Source: Motiliproteus sp048265065
Lineage (GTDB): Bacteria; Pseudomonadota; Gammaproteobacteria; Pseudomonadales; Balneatricaceae
Reading direction: 5' to 3'
DNA: 36,776 nt
NCBI GenBank assembly: GCA_048265065.1
Contig: JBLXCH010000024.1
Span: forward strand, 1 to 36,776
The position numbers were made by a program, and so were the translations under genes. Positions 8,401-15,110 of this stretch are shown here, piece after piece. Below the pieces are notes generated by a model that saw only the letters and a list, made by a program, of their open reading frames with translations, made no database searches and was not told where the DNA came from. Within the stretch, counting starts at the first letter, position 1. Each line of letters begins with the position of its first letter.

Positions 8401-9422
8401 GTCTAAATGGCAGCATTTCAACGCAGAAGTTTGCCGAAATCAGCAAGGTCAGGAAAGCCTACCCCGGGCTACTAATTCTTTCTGGTATAGAGCTGGGAAT
8501 GCCTTCATATAAAGGGAGAGAGCACGTCAATATTATTACGACGCCAGATCTCGAGCGTTCGCTGCTACCTAAAATCATGGATGCACTGCAACAATCATCC
8601 TCACTGAAACCACAACAAAAAGATGAATTTGTACTCAACACGATCAACTCGATCACTGATGCAAAAAACAACACGATAGCCATTTATAACCACCCAAGCC
8701 GTAAAGATAAAACAGCTTCAGAAAACATCAATGACATCAACCAGTGGAATCAGGAACAAGCTTATATCACCGGTATTGCTGGAGCACCGGGGCACCAGAA
8801 CAGGTCCACTATTGGTTCTTATTTCTCAAGGTTCAGTACTCAAGACCGATGGGACCCCGCAGTTGCAACGGTAGGCGGAACCTGGGATCAACTTTTACAG
8901 CAAGAACAACGTATTTGGGGGGCAATCGCGTCATCAGATTACCACAGCAAAAGTATGGATTATGATCCTTGCGCTTTTTCACGCATACATGTGAATACGC
9001 CTTCTCACGACTACGCTGGGCTAATGCAAGGCATAAAAGCAGGAACCTTTTGGGCAGATCATGGACAGCTGCTCTCCCGCTACGACTTCAGCGTGTCAGT
9101 AGAAGGCGCTTTACAACCAGCCTATCCAGGCGCTGAATTAGCGTTAACTGAAGCAGAATCCTTGTTAGTTGTTGATATAAGCTTCGACAAAACCTCGCGC
9201 TATGCAGATGATTTTATGCGGGTTGACATCATTTCTAACTGCTCAACCGGTGAAGTAACCGCAACCTCTAAATATCTTCAGCCTAGCGAGGCAGCGACCA
9301 ATGTTTATCTGATTCTTCCCGAGGAAAAAAATAATTGCTACGTTCGCAGTCGGGTTGTTCGAGAGACACCTGAAGATAATGATTTAAGCGCTTACAGCAA
9401 TCCGGTTTTCATCACATTTTAA
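5463..9422 (+). CDS. VanZ–acyltransferase-3–PHP domain fusion protein (ORF crosses an assembly gap)
   Basis: One frame of 1319 codons includes 100 N; removing the gap and duplicated flank leaves about 1260 aa. Domains in order: a VanZ-like unit (residues 1-130, NVILFIPFG at 51-59); a second VanZ-like unit (about 270-370, FHWIPFTG and SEYTQSF); a Pro/Ser-rich linker; an OafA-type acyltransferase-3 domain (Y462 to about 825, starting YIPTLDGLRG, with ALFFVLSGFLL), which usually O-acylates surface glycans; a basic Lys/Arg/Thr linker; a membrane helix (about 902-920); then a PHP metallophosphoesterase-like domain. PHP metal ligands are all present: H947xH949, D978-H979, E1010, H1077, D1159-H1161. 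The topology suggests the PHP domain lies in the periplasm. VanZ domains are of uncertain biochemical role. The substrate is unknown; a link to cell-envelope glycan or lipid modification is inference. The AT3 start coincides with the gap. Confidence 0.8.
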   Translation: MRVAFYIVIFLIAYGSLYPFNFHFDQPTHDKIQALFNFDLRHTRISDLISNVILFIPFGILAQAIYPFKKSTKSTLIILSFGFAFAFVVQGLQLWAHGRLPWGGDALWNLLGCAIGIVCYEVLRIDRYKALSALNNRQQISTVLVIALLAMELAPFAPTLDFDVFKNNLKAVLSDPKVNTFWLFENTVFWLCSFFLIRYINPVWNRCSVYIPLVCSLLLIKFIVISSGVSLSQLFAGILAIMLWYFFQKFTTAKGLALLATLAIVGNGLYPFTLKPEPTSFHWIPFTGSLNGNILLNIIAVSKKMVFYAVMLWLIFLSGKPLKFSIFATSLIIFLSEYTQSFFTNSVSESTDAVLVLILGFIIHQQLQKTNTLQASSEPVPHHQNSTPAAIPPSPSSSAHTSYIPTLDGLRGIAALXXXXXXXXXXXXXXXXXXXXXXXXXXXXXXXXXXPPSPSSSAHTSYIPTLDGLRGIAALSVFIVHFQQFTDYKSTVAFIDIERWMINGNTGVALFFVLSGFLLSIPFWQASKEKQLPSIKNYMTNRAIRVIPIYYLCLFGILALKGFQGSEANLNNIITHVLFLHNLKDYQVMSLNPPFWTLAVEFQFYLLLPLLFLGLSRLNYRNGQVLCFLLIFTVYFAYRSSMFALESWEAWPIKIPLVWPFQIEVFNSNGASLTYSLFAHLPHFLIGVFAASLYRLKTKPSAATEALFWLSAVLIFIILATPLDEVFQMDFGRYNFPVIPLLLGIIVFTAPSTSLARRLLELSAVKWVGLISYGIYLYHYPIQKAGKMLFNKAQVDISQHPFLYLAFTLTVTLITAFISYKLIEKPLMSRFKRHSASTNTAPKHNDARPAQESLTAIDVVRPRTTETAALSGSSETQEPSTKKKTYHRASANKRNRAPKNKRLILLATASVLIIAAILFATPNTPKVNVFQPEWSSSKTPEMIFDHHAHTTYSDGSLSINQLVENAFIGGCDALAITDHSLNGSISTQKFAEISKVRKAYPGLLILSGIELGMPSYKGREHVNIITTPDLERSLLPKIMDALQQSSSLKPQQKDEFVLNTINSITDAKNNTIAIYNHPSRKDKTASENINDINQWNQEQAYITGIAGAPGHQNRSTIGSYFSRFSTQDRWDPAVATVGGTWDQLLQQEQRIWGAIASSDYHSKSMDYDPCAFSRIHVNTPSHDYAGLMQGIKAGTFWADHGQLLSRYDFSVSVEGALQPAYPGAELALTEAESLLVVDISFDKTSRYADDFMRVDIISNCSTGEVTATSKYLQPSEAATNVYLILPEEKNNCYVRSRVVRETPEDNDLSAYSNPVFITF
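6636..6712. repeat. Left copy of a perfect 77-bp repeat flanking the gap
   Basis: The 77 bases ending at the first N are identical to 6813-6889. They encode the end of the Ser/Pro linker and the start of the acyltransferase-3 domain. Best explained as the same contig-end sequence printed twice. Confidence 0.95.
6713..6812. other. Assembly gap: 100 N
   Basis: Exactly 100 N, the conventional length for a gap of unknown size. Gap plus one copy of the flanking repeat adds 177 bases, which is 59 codons, so the reading frame survives collapse of the artefact. Confidence 0.99.
6813..6889. repeat. Right copy of the 77-bp repeat flanking the gap
   Basis: Identical to 6636-6712 and beginning at the first base after the N run. 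The shared length of 77 is what a de Bruijn assembler using k=77 would leave at two contig ends that overlap in one node. Confidence 0.95.
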
Positions 9423-9467
9423 GGTCCGGCTTTTATCGTACTCTCGAATCATTACCTTCACTCTTAA

Positions 9468-9515
9468 CATCAGAATTAACAAAAGAATTAACAACAGAAT
9501 TCACCAAAAATCACA
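9468..9515. repeat. Short imperfect tandem repeat (AGAATTAACAA type)
   Basis: Three imperfect copies of an 11-13 bp unit (AGAATTAACAA, AGAATTAACAA, AGAATTCACCA) lie in the gap between the large fusion gene and the GFA-family gene. No function is apparent. Confidence 0.5.
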
Positions 9516-9576
9516 GGCTATCGGAACCTCTGCCGTAAAATAACCTCTGAATACTTAACAACTTGAAAGGTTATTC

Positions 9577-9987
9577 ATGATGACTTACCCCATTAGTGGC
9601 TCTTGCCAGTGCGGCAACGTTCAGTACCGTTTATTAAAAGCACCGCAGCTAGTCGCTGCTTGTCATTGTAAGGAGTGTCAAAAGCTCTCGACTAGCGCCT
9701 TTAGTATTACTGCCATGGTCGATAGTAGCGACGTCGAGTTTGAAGGAGAGCTCGCGCACTGGGAGCGACGTTGTGATAGTGGCAACATCAGTGCGGCTAA
9801 GTTCTGCCCGACCTGCGGGAACAGAATCTATCATTATAATCCTGACGCTCCGGATAGTATCAAACTGAAACCTGCGAACTTGTCAGACACTAGTATTCTT
9901 AACCCCTCTGTTCATATATGGACAAGCCAGAAACAGGATTGGTATGAGATCCCTAGCAACGTCAAAACACACCCTGAGCAGCCCTGA
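9577..9987 (+). CDS. GFA-family zinc-binding protein
   Basis: A 136-aa protein of the glutathione-dependent formaldehyde-activating enzyme (GFA) / centromere protein V fold. The zinc ligands appear in the usual order: Cys10-x-Cys12 (SCQCGNVQY), Cys29-x-Cys31-x2-Cys34 (CHCKECQK), and Cys77-x2-Cys80 (CPTCGNRIYHY). The founder Gfa was linked to formaldehyde and glutathione, but most members have no proven reaction, so only the fold is asserted. Full length for the family. A GAAAGG ribosome site lies upstream of the ATG-ATG start; either Met could be used. It is a stand-alone gene with no formaldehyde-detoxifying neighbours. Confidence 0.9.
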   Translation: MMTYPISGSCQCGNVQYRLLKAPQLVAACHCKECQKLSTSAFSITAMVDSSDVEFEGELAHWERRCDSGNISAAKFCPTCGNRIYHYNPDAPDSIKLKPANLSDTSILNPSVHIWTSQKQDWYEIPSNVKTHPEQP

Positions 9988-10097
9988 AGCCTGTGGGTTA
10001 TAATGAAATAACGACTCTATTTTAATTATAAACGTTGCCCCCATTAGATTGCATTTTCTCTAAAAAACGGGGCAGCACGTGATGATGAGAATGCCGC

Positions 10098-10265
10098 ATG
10101 CAACAATTAATCAATGGTGAAGAGCGCCGTTCAGGTTTCGATCGCCGTAAAACACCTGATCGCCGTGAAGACATACGCTTTGAACCCAGTAAACCACCTC
10201 GTCGCAAGCTCCCATATGGTCGTCGCCAAGGTGAGCTGACAGCGTGGCAGCAATCCTCCGTGTGA
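10098..10265 (+). CDS. Small arginine-rich protein upstream of ycjX
   Basis: An ORF of 55 aa with ATG at 10098. It is strikingly basic, with repeated Arg pairs in the patterns GFDRRKTPDRRED and PPRRKLPYGRRQ, and ends AWQQSSV. Its stop lies 38 bp before the likely ycjX start. There is no signal peptide, membrane segment or Cys. I do not recognise a named family; the repeated DRR motif and conserved-looking position suggest a real gene rather than chance, but this is inference. The ribosome site is weak (GATGAGAAT upstream). Confidence 0.5.
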   Translation: MQQLINGEERRSGFDRRKTPDRREDIRFEPSKPPRRKLPYGRRQGELTAWQQSSV

Positions 10266-10303
10266 GGACTAACCGTTATTCAACTAAGAGCATCATAACG
10301 CAC

Positions 10304-11734
10304 ATGGGGATTGGTTCATCATTTAAAAAAGCCATAGGAAACGACCGTGTTGACGGTTTTCAACAGCAGGTCAAACGTACGCTGACACAAGGGCTAGAAA
10401 AACATATTAGTATTGCCGTTACCGGACTGAGTCGAAGCGGAAAAACGGTTTTTATCACCGCCCTGACCCAACACTTGCTCAATGCTCACCGTTCCACTTC
10501 ACTGCCTTTTCTATCGGCAGTCGCTGAGAGCCGCATTATCAGTGTGAAGTGTTTAGCAGATGATACCCATGATGCCTTCCCTATTGCTGAATCGATCAGT
10601 GCATTACAACAAGAGCCTCCTTTATGGCCGGTGCCTTCCACTGACCTGCGCACGATTCGCTTAGCTATACGCTACCGTCCACGTAGCAGACTGCGAACAC
10701 TATTCTCAGAAGCATCAACGTTATACCTTGATTTGATCGACTACCCTGGCGAGTGGTTGCTTGATTTGCCCTTACTACAAATGGACTTTAAGCACTGGTG
10801 CCAATTTCAACAGCAATTACTCACTGAGCCTACTCATGCCAGCAGAGCAAAAGAGTGGCTCACCCAACGCAACGCCGTGAATTGGCAACAACCTGTAAGC
10901 CAAGAGCAGCTCCGAACGCTCACCCTGGGTTACAAAGCACTCCTTGATTCCTTTAGAAACGACGGCTTCAGCTTGTTGCAGCCAGGCAGGTTAGTGTTAC
11001 CCGATCATCAGCAAAGCAATTCATTACCATACCTGTTCCCACTTTCTCCTGATTTATCGGCAACTGCTACCGACGAGAAAACGTCAGGCTACGAAACACT
11101 AGAAGCCAATTACTACCGTTATCGTGATGAACAGATCAAACCTTTTTACCGCCAACATTTCTCACAGTTCGACCGACAAATTGTTTTAGTGGACTGTTTA
11201 AAAGCGCTCAACCAAGGCAAAGCCTGCTTCGATGACATGCAGTTAGCGTTAACTACTGTGCTAAAAAGCTTTTCTTATGGTAAATCGAGCCTATTAAGAC
11301 GTTTATTTAAACCGCGAATTGATCGAGTGCTATTTGCCGCGACCAAAGCCGATCACGTAACACCTAACCAACACCATAACCTTGATCGTTTTATGCAATT
11401 GGTCATTGATGCCGCACAAAGAGAATTAACCTTTGAAGGGATAGAAACACAGTGTCTAGCGCTCTCTTCTGTCCGTTCTACTGAGCTAGCACTGGCTAAA
11501 GTAGACGGTCAGCAACTCTCTTGTTTGCGCGGTTTTGATAAACACAGCAATGAAGAAATTGCGCTATTTCCTGGAGAAATTCCCACAGAATTACCAACCG
11601 TCAGCGACTGGAGCAGTGATCGCTTTCAATTTGTTGATTTTGCACCTAAGCGCCTGCCTCAACAAACATTGCTGTCAGAGCATCATATCCGACTTGATCA
11701 AGCATTAGAGTTTCTTATCGGGGACTCGTTATGA
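10304..11734 (+). CDS. ycjX: YcjX-family P-loop GTPase-like protein
   Basis: YcjX (DUF463) proteins are stress-associated P-loop NTPases, linked in enterics to the phage-shock regulon; their biochemical role is not settled. The P-loop AVTGLSRSGKT lies about 40 residues after the chosen start, followed by the family-typical LIDYPGEWLLDLPLL region and a late FAATKADHV segment resembling the G4 guanine-specificity motif. A GTG at 10244 in the same frame would add 20 residues but overlaps the preceding small ORF; ATG 10304 (MGIGSSFKK) gives a 476-aa protein that aligns better with known YcjX length. Its stop overlaps the ycjF start by four bases (ATGA), indicating translational coupling. No psp genes are nearby. 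Confidence 0.92.
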   Translation: MGIGSSFKKAIGNDRVDGFQQQVKRTLTQGLEKHISIAVTGLSRSGKTVFITALTQHLLNAHRSTSLPFLSAVAESRIISVKCLADDTHDAFPIAESISALQQEPPLWPVPSTDLRTIRLAIRYRPRSRLRTLFSEASTLYLDLIDYPGEWLLDLPLLQMDFKHWCQFQQQLLTEPTHASRAKEWLTQRNAVNWQQPVSQEQLRTLTLGYKALLDSFRNDGFSLLQPGRLVLPDHQQSNSLPYLFPLSPDLSATATDEKTSGYETLEANYYRYRDEQIKPFYRQHFSQFDRQIVLVDCLKALNQGKACFDDMQLALTTVLKSFSYGKSSLLRRLFKPRIDRVLFAATKADHVTPNQHHNLDRFMQLVIDAAQRELTFEGIETQCLALSSVRSTELALAKVDGQQLSCLRGFDKHSNEEIALFPGEIPTELPTVSDWSSDRFQFVDFAPKRLPQQTLLSEHHIRLDQALEFLIGDSL

Positions 11735-12789
11735 GCGACCAAAAGATCACATGGAAAAAGCCCGTGCAACTCGACCCGAGTACACTCACATCACAAAGCA
11801 CTATTCCTCCAGTGCCACCGCAATCGTTTGACCCACAACAAATCACGCCTGTGGATAACGACCAAGAACCCGCACTGATAGTAAAAAAGAAAAAGAAAAC
11901 ATCCCGCAGACGCTGGCTTTCCGTTGCAGTCTCAGGCTTTTTAGGGGTTATCGTGGGTAGTGAGCTGTATCGTTTTATCAGCTGGGGTTTCGAAATTAGC
12001 ACTCTGCTCGGTACCACCTTCACAGCTCTGTCTAGCGCACTGTTTATCGCAGCAGGGTATTGGATTTACGACGCTCTGCGTGGGTTACGGCAATTAGCCA
12101 AAACAGAAGAGTTACACCAGCAAGCACAAAAACTAGCAACCAGCGAACAACACGGCAATGCCCACACATATCTAAAAAGGCTTGATAAGCACTTACTCAA
12201 TACGCCGATGAATGTTTCATTCAAAGAGGCCATCCGACAAGTTGACTCGGCATACAACGACCGGGAAATCATCCAGTTTGTTGCTAACCATAGCCTGACC
12301 GAACAGGACCAAGCGGCCAAGCGCTGCATCAAACAACACAGCATACAATCTGGCTTAATGGTCGCGCTAAGCCCCTACGCCACTTTTGACATGTTATTAG
12401 TAGGATGGCGTAATTTAAAAATGCTGCGAGAAGTCGCTGCTATCTACGGCATTGCCCCCGGCGTTGCCACTCAATGGAAATTGCTCCATCAAGTTCTTCA
12501 TAACATCGCCTTCAGCGGTTTAAGTGAATGGCTAATTGACGCAGGAACACAAGCACTAGGGACCTCATTAACCGGTCAAGTTTCTGCCCGTGCTGCGCAA
12601 GGAATAGGAGCAGGGCTATTTACTGCACGTACCGGTACTAATGCCATGCTACTCTGCCGGCCACTCCCTCTTAGCCAATCAGCGAAGAGAGAGCTGACCC
12701 AAATCCACACGCAGATCATCAATGCAATCGCACAAAACTCAACCACCACACAGCATACGGGCGAAACAGATCGAACGAAGGAGACATAG
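11731..12789 (+). CDS. ycjF: YcjF / UPF0283 family membrane protein
   Basis: A 352-aa protein of the TIGR01620/UPF0283 (YcjF) family, which is usually encoded next to ycjX. The N-terminus is Pro/Thr/Gln-rich and cytoplasmic, followed by a basic cluster (KKKKKTSRRR) and two membrane helices (about residues 67-85 and 95-115). The C-terminal domain holds the family region IQSGLMVALSPYATFDMLLV and TRTGTNAMLLCRPLPL. It begins inside the ycjX stop codon and is followed 4 bp later by the DUF3750 lipoprotein gene, so these three form one operon. Role unknown; probably partners YcjX at the inner membrane. Confidence 0.9.
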   Translation: MSDQKITWKKPVQLDPSTLTSQSTIPPVPPQSFDPQQITPVDNDQEPALIVKKKKKTSRRRWLSVAVSGFLGVIVGSELYRFISWGFEISTLLGTTFTALSSALFIAAGYWIYDALRGLRQLAKTEELHQQAQKLATSEQHGNAHTYLKRLDKHLLNTPMNVSFKEAIRQVDSAYNDREIIQFVANHSLTEQDQAAKRCIKQHSIQSGLMVALSPYATFDMLLVGWRNLKMLREVAAIYGIAPGVATQWKLLHQVLHNIAFSGLSEWLIDAGTQALGTSLTGQVSARAAQGIGAGLFTARTGTNAMLLCRPLPLSQSAKRELTQIHTQIINAIAQNSTTTQHTGETDRTKET

Positions 12790-12793
12790 ATTC

Positions 12794-13342
12794 ATGAGAC
12801 GTCTAGCCAATCAAGGACGCACTTTTCTGCTGACTTTACTGTTGGTATTACTGACAGGCTGCTCAACAGATGGATGGCAAACCGCGAGTAGAGAACCTGC
12901 AAACCTTGCACCTGATCCAGCAGCAACTCCTGAGGCTGTGATCCAAATCTATGCTGCTGACGCTTGGGGCTGGCGAGGCATTTTTGCTGTTCACACGTGG
13001 ATCGCGGTCAAACCATCTAATGCTGATCGCTATACTGTTTATGAAGTTGTCGGCTGGCAAGTCAAGCGAGGTTTACCTGCATTACGCGTCTATCAAGAGC
13101 GTCACCCTGACCGTTACTGGTATGGCTCGAAGCCTGCGTTAATATGGGAAAAACAAGGTGCTGGCACTGATCAAATCATTGCCGATCTTGAAGCTGCCGT
13201 AAACCGCTACCCATGGAAAGATCAGTATCGAGTTTTCCCAGGACCAAATAGCAATACGTTTCCTGCGTGGGTTATCAATAACGTTGAAGGCATTGATGCA
13301 GAGTTACCGTTTAGAGCTATCGGCAGTGGTTACGCAGATTAA
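12794..13342 (+). CDS. DUF3750 lipoprotein
   Basis: A 182-aa predicted lipoprotein. The start ATG at 12794 is preferred over an upstream in-frame one at 12722 because it has a strong AAGGAG ribosome site ten bases upstream and yields a clean lipoprotein signal: basic MRRLANQGR, a hydrophobic core, then lipobox LLTGC. The mature domain contains WGWRGIFAVHTWIAVKP and FPGPNSNTFPAWVI, typical of DUF3750. The His/Cys-free GPNSNTF segment looks like the family's conserved core, possibly an NlpC-like papain fold, but activity is unproven. It follows ycjX-ycjF at 4 bp spacing. Confidence 0.85.
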   Translation: MRRLANQGRTFLLTLLLVLLTGCSTDGWQTASREPANLAPDPAATPEAVIQIYAADAWGWRGIFAVHTWIAVKPSNADRYTVYEVVGWQVKRGLPALRVYQERHPDRYWYGSKPALIWEKQGAGTDQIIADLEAAVNRYPWKDQYRVFPGPNSNTFPAWVINNVEGIDAELPFRAIGSGYAD

Positions 13343-13372
13343 TCAGCCGCGACTCGCTGAATTTATAGACAA

Positions 13373-13471
13373 TTGAAGCTTATAGCGCACCAGTATTTAT
13401 TGTTATTATTGCTAGCTCTAGGCAGCAGTACTTTTACAAATGCGGTGAGAAACCGGCGTGAGTGTAACTAA
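13373..13471 (+). CDS. Possible 32-aa hydrophobic mini-ORF coupled to the next small gene
   Basis: A TTG-started frame encodes KLIAHQ followed by a leucine-rich hydrophobic run and a short polar tail ending RRECN. Its stop TAA overlaps the ATG at 13471 by one base (TAATG). That overlap and the signal-peptide-like profile are suggestive, but there is no ATG and no clear ribosome site, so it may be chance. Confidence 0.25.
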   Translation: MKLIAHQYLLLLLLALGSSTFTNAVRNRRECN

Positions 13472-13650
13472 TGAGTAGTTCCAGCAACCCCCAGCCAGAA
13501 AAAGCTACGGCACAACCGAAGAAAAGCCGCCGAGGGCTCTATAAACTTGTTTTTTGGTTAGTGGCTTTTTGTGCTCTCACTTACTTTTTGCAGCAACAAG
13601 GCCCCATCAGCATAAATGGTATCGATTTAACGGTTCCCGTTTCTGAGTAG
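13471..13650 (+). CDS. Small single-pass membrane protein (59 aa)
   Basis: ATG at 13471 opens a 59-residue frame: a polar Ser/Pro/Gln N-terminus, a basic patch (KKSRRGLYK), one membrane helix (about residues 27-40, LVFWLVAFCALTYFL) and a short C-terminal tail ending DLTVPVSE. The basic patch before the helix predicts an N-in topology with the tail in the periplasm. It lies downstream of the ycjX-ycjF-DUF3750 group in the same direction. No family recognised. Confidence 0.5.
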   Translation: MSSSSNPQPEKATAQPKKSRRGLYKLVFWLVAFCALTYFLQQQGPISINGIDLTVPVSE

Positions 13651-13670
13651 GCTATTCGGGACAAGCCCTA

Positions 13671-13695
13671 GTGAAGTGAAGTGAAGTGAAGTGAA
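13671..13695. repeat. Pentanucleotide repeat (GTGAA)x5
   Basis: Five perfect copies of GTGAA followed by degenerate copies (GTTAA, GGTAAAGTTAA). It lies about 60 bp before the ATG of the membrane protein at 13754 and outside any good ORF. Five-base repeats can vary in number by slippage. Confidence 0.85.
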
Positions 13696-13753
13696 GTTAA
13701 GGTAAAGTTAAGATAAAACCTGGTCATTGCTGCACACACCTGAAGGAAACTAC

Positions 13754-14017
13754 ATGCGTTACTTACTTGGTGTAGTCTTACCCGCTCTACTGCTTTCCCT
13801 ACTCGCTTATATAGTGATTCTGATGAACACCGGCAACGGCTCATTTATCGGTTTGGGTGTCATTATTATTGCCATGATCGTTATTCCTGCTAACGCTATT
13901 ATTAGCGCGCTTTATCTCTACGGACACCGCCAGTACTCTCTTCCTTATGTCCTGATTCGCTGCTACCTATTTGCAGCAGCAGCGCCATTCATCGGTATGT
14001 TTCTACTATTTTTATGA
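13754..14017 (+). CDS. Small integral membrane protein (87 aa)
   Basis: The ATG at 13754 is preceded by a GAAGGAA ribosome site, so it is preferred over a TTG 27 bases upstream. The 87-aa product is almost entirely hydrophobic with three predicted helices (about residues 3-22, 29-50 and 65-86) and short connecting loops, including YGHRQYSLPY. No family is recognised. It is a single gene between the ycjX group and the cobalamin riboswitch. Confidence 0.6.
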   Translation: MRYLLGVVLPALLLSLLAYIVILMNTGNGSFIGLGVIIIAMIVIPANAIISALYLYGHRQYSLPYVLIRCYLFAAAAPFIGMFLLFL

Positions 14018-14099
14018 GAAACATAACTCGTAGTTGGACGTATTTTTTACAATTAAACATAGGCATTCTCCTTAAAGACTGGTATTTTTCCACCATCCT

Positions 14100-14312
14100 T
14101 TCGGTGCCTGTTCCAACAGGTGAAACGGGAAACAGGTGCGCTTTATGACAGAGCTAACCCTGTACTGCCCCCGCAACGGTAAATAAGCGCTAGGAAGCAT
14201 GGCTTCCGCCACTGTAGTCCGCACACAATTGAGTGTTAATTAAGTGCGTATCTCGGCAATGGGAAGGCGGCAGCTTAACTTATGAGTCCGGAGACCGGCC
14301 AAGAGGAAACAA
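14100..14312 (+). promoter_or_regulatory. Cobalamin (B12) riboswitch
   Basis: The leader carries the conserved pieces of the cobalamin riboswitch in order: GGTGCC at the 5' side, GGTGAAACGGGAAACAGGTG, the CCCCCGCAACGGTAA core, the B12-box-like GCCACTG near 14208-14214, GGGAAGGCGG near 14261-14270, and AGTCCGGAGACCGGCC near 14285-14300. It ends about 65 bp before the CbiM-type gene. Such riboswitches usually lower expression of B12 or cobalt acquisition genes when cobalamin is plentiful. Boundaries are approximate. Confidence 0.93.
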
Positions 14313-14378
14313 AGCGAAGCCTCATGGTTTCAACATTCAACGTCGTACGGTGGGTATGACACACTTTGGAGTATTCTC

Positions 14379-15056
14379 ATGCATATTGAACCCGGTATCG
14401 TTGATGGTGCCAAAATTTTACTGAGCTACGGCACAGCAGCTGCAGCGATCGGCTTGACCACTAAATCAGCGTGGCAAACCATTCGTCAAGATGGCCCCAT
14501 CTCTCTGGCAAGTCGTAGCGTATTGACCACGCTATTAGTATTCATCTTTTTTGAAGTAATGCCTCACTACGCTGTTGGCGTTTCCGAAGTGCATTTTATT
14601 CTTGGTTCTACATTATTTTTGCTATTTGGTGCCGCCCCTGCCGCAATAGGTTTAGCGTTAGGTTTGCTGGCTCAAGGCGTTTTCTTTGCCTCTTTCGATT
14701 TACCTCAATATGGCATGAACGTCACAACACTATTACTACCGTTGTTCGCGATGGCTATGATCGCCCGTCGTATTATTCCTGAGAATACTGCTTACGTTGA
14801 TATCACTTACGCACAAGCTCTACGCCTGTCTTTAGTGTACCAAGGCGGTATTATTGCTTGGGTTGGTTTCTGGGCTTTTTACGGCCAAGGCTTTGGCGCA
14901 GAAAACCTTGGCGCTATTGGCAGCTTTAGTCTTGCTTACATTAGTGTTGTCTTGATCGAGCCTGTATTAGACCTAGCAGTTCTCTTTGGCGCGAAGGCAT
15001 TTTCTCGCTTCCGTCACAGCCCTCTTGTTGAAAAGCGTCTCTTTAACCGCGCTTAA
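14379..15056 (+). CDS. CbiM-like energy-coupling-factor permease (cobalt transport), riboswitch controlled
   Basis: A 225-aa protein with about six membrane helices beginning MHIEPG. In CbiM/NikM proteins the invariant N-terminal Met-His (His2) folds into the substrate site and binds Co or Ni; that His is present. Characteristic segments include FFEVMPHYAVGVSEVHFILGS, which supplies further His residues, and GAAPAAIGLALGLLAQGVFF. The strong B12 riboswitch upstream supports cobalt over nickel. No cbiN, cbiQ or cbiO is adjacent, so it either works alone, as some CbiM-like proteins are proposed to do, or uses subunits encoded elsewhere. A hairpin terminator follows its stop. TGGAGT upstream serves as ribosome site. 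Confidence 0.88.
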   Translation: MHIEPGIVDGAKILLSYGTAAAAIGLTTKSAWQTIRQDGPISLASRSVLTTLLVFIFFEVMPHYAVGVSEVHFILGSTLFLLFGAAPAAIGLALGLLAQGVFFASFDLPQYGMNVTTLLLPLFAMAMIARRIIPENTAYVDITYAQALRLSLVYQGGIIAWVGFWAFYGQGFGAENLGAIGSFSLAYISVVLIEPVLDLAVLFGAKAFSRFRHSPLVEKRLFNRA

Positions 15057-15066
15057 ACAACAGACT

Positions 15067-15091
15067 GAAAAGGCCCTTGCAGGGCCTTTTC
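15067..15091 (+). terminator. Rho-independent-type terminator after the CbiM-like gene
   Basis: An 11-bp perfect stem (GAAAAGGCCCT with AGGGCCTTTTC) with a 3-nt loop starts 10 bp after the stop at 15056. The T residues that end the stem stand in for a short U tract. It should insulate the riboswitch-controlled gene from the next gene. Confidence 0.85.
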
Positions 15092-15110
15092 TGCTTCTAA
15101 ATGACCAGCA

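Noticed and set aside
9999..10004. TATAAT -10 box before the small ORF at 10098
   Set aside because: A perfect hexamer, but no -35 box at the right distance and it overlaps the region just after the GFA gene stop; cannot be supported.
10022..10207. Minus-strand 61-aa ORF
   Set aside because: It is antisense to the Arg-rich small ORF and its own Arg/Ser content simply mirrors that frame; no ribosome site.
12066..12344. Minus-strand 92-aa Cys-rich ORF inside ycjF
   Set aside because: Shadow frame of a well-supported gene on the other strand; the Cys and Trp richness is an artefact of the frame.
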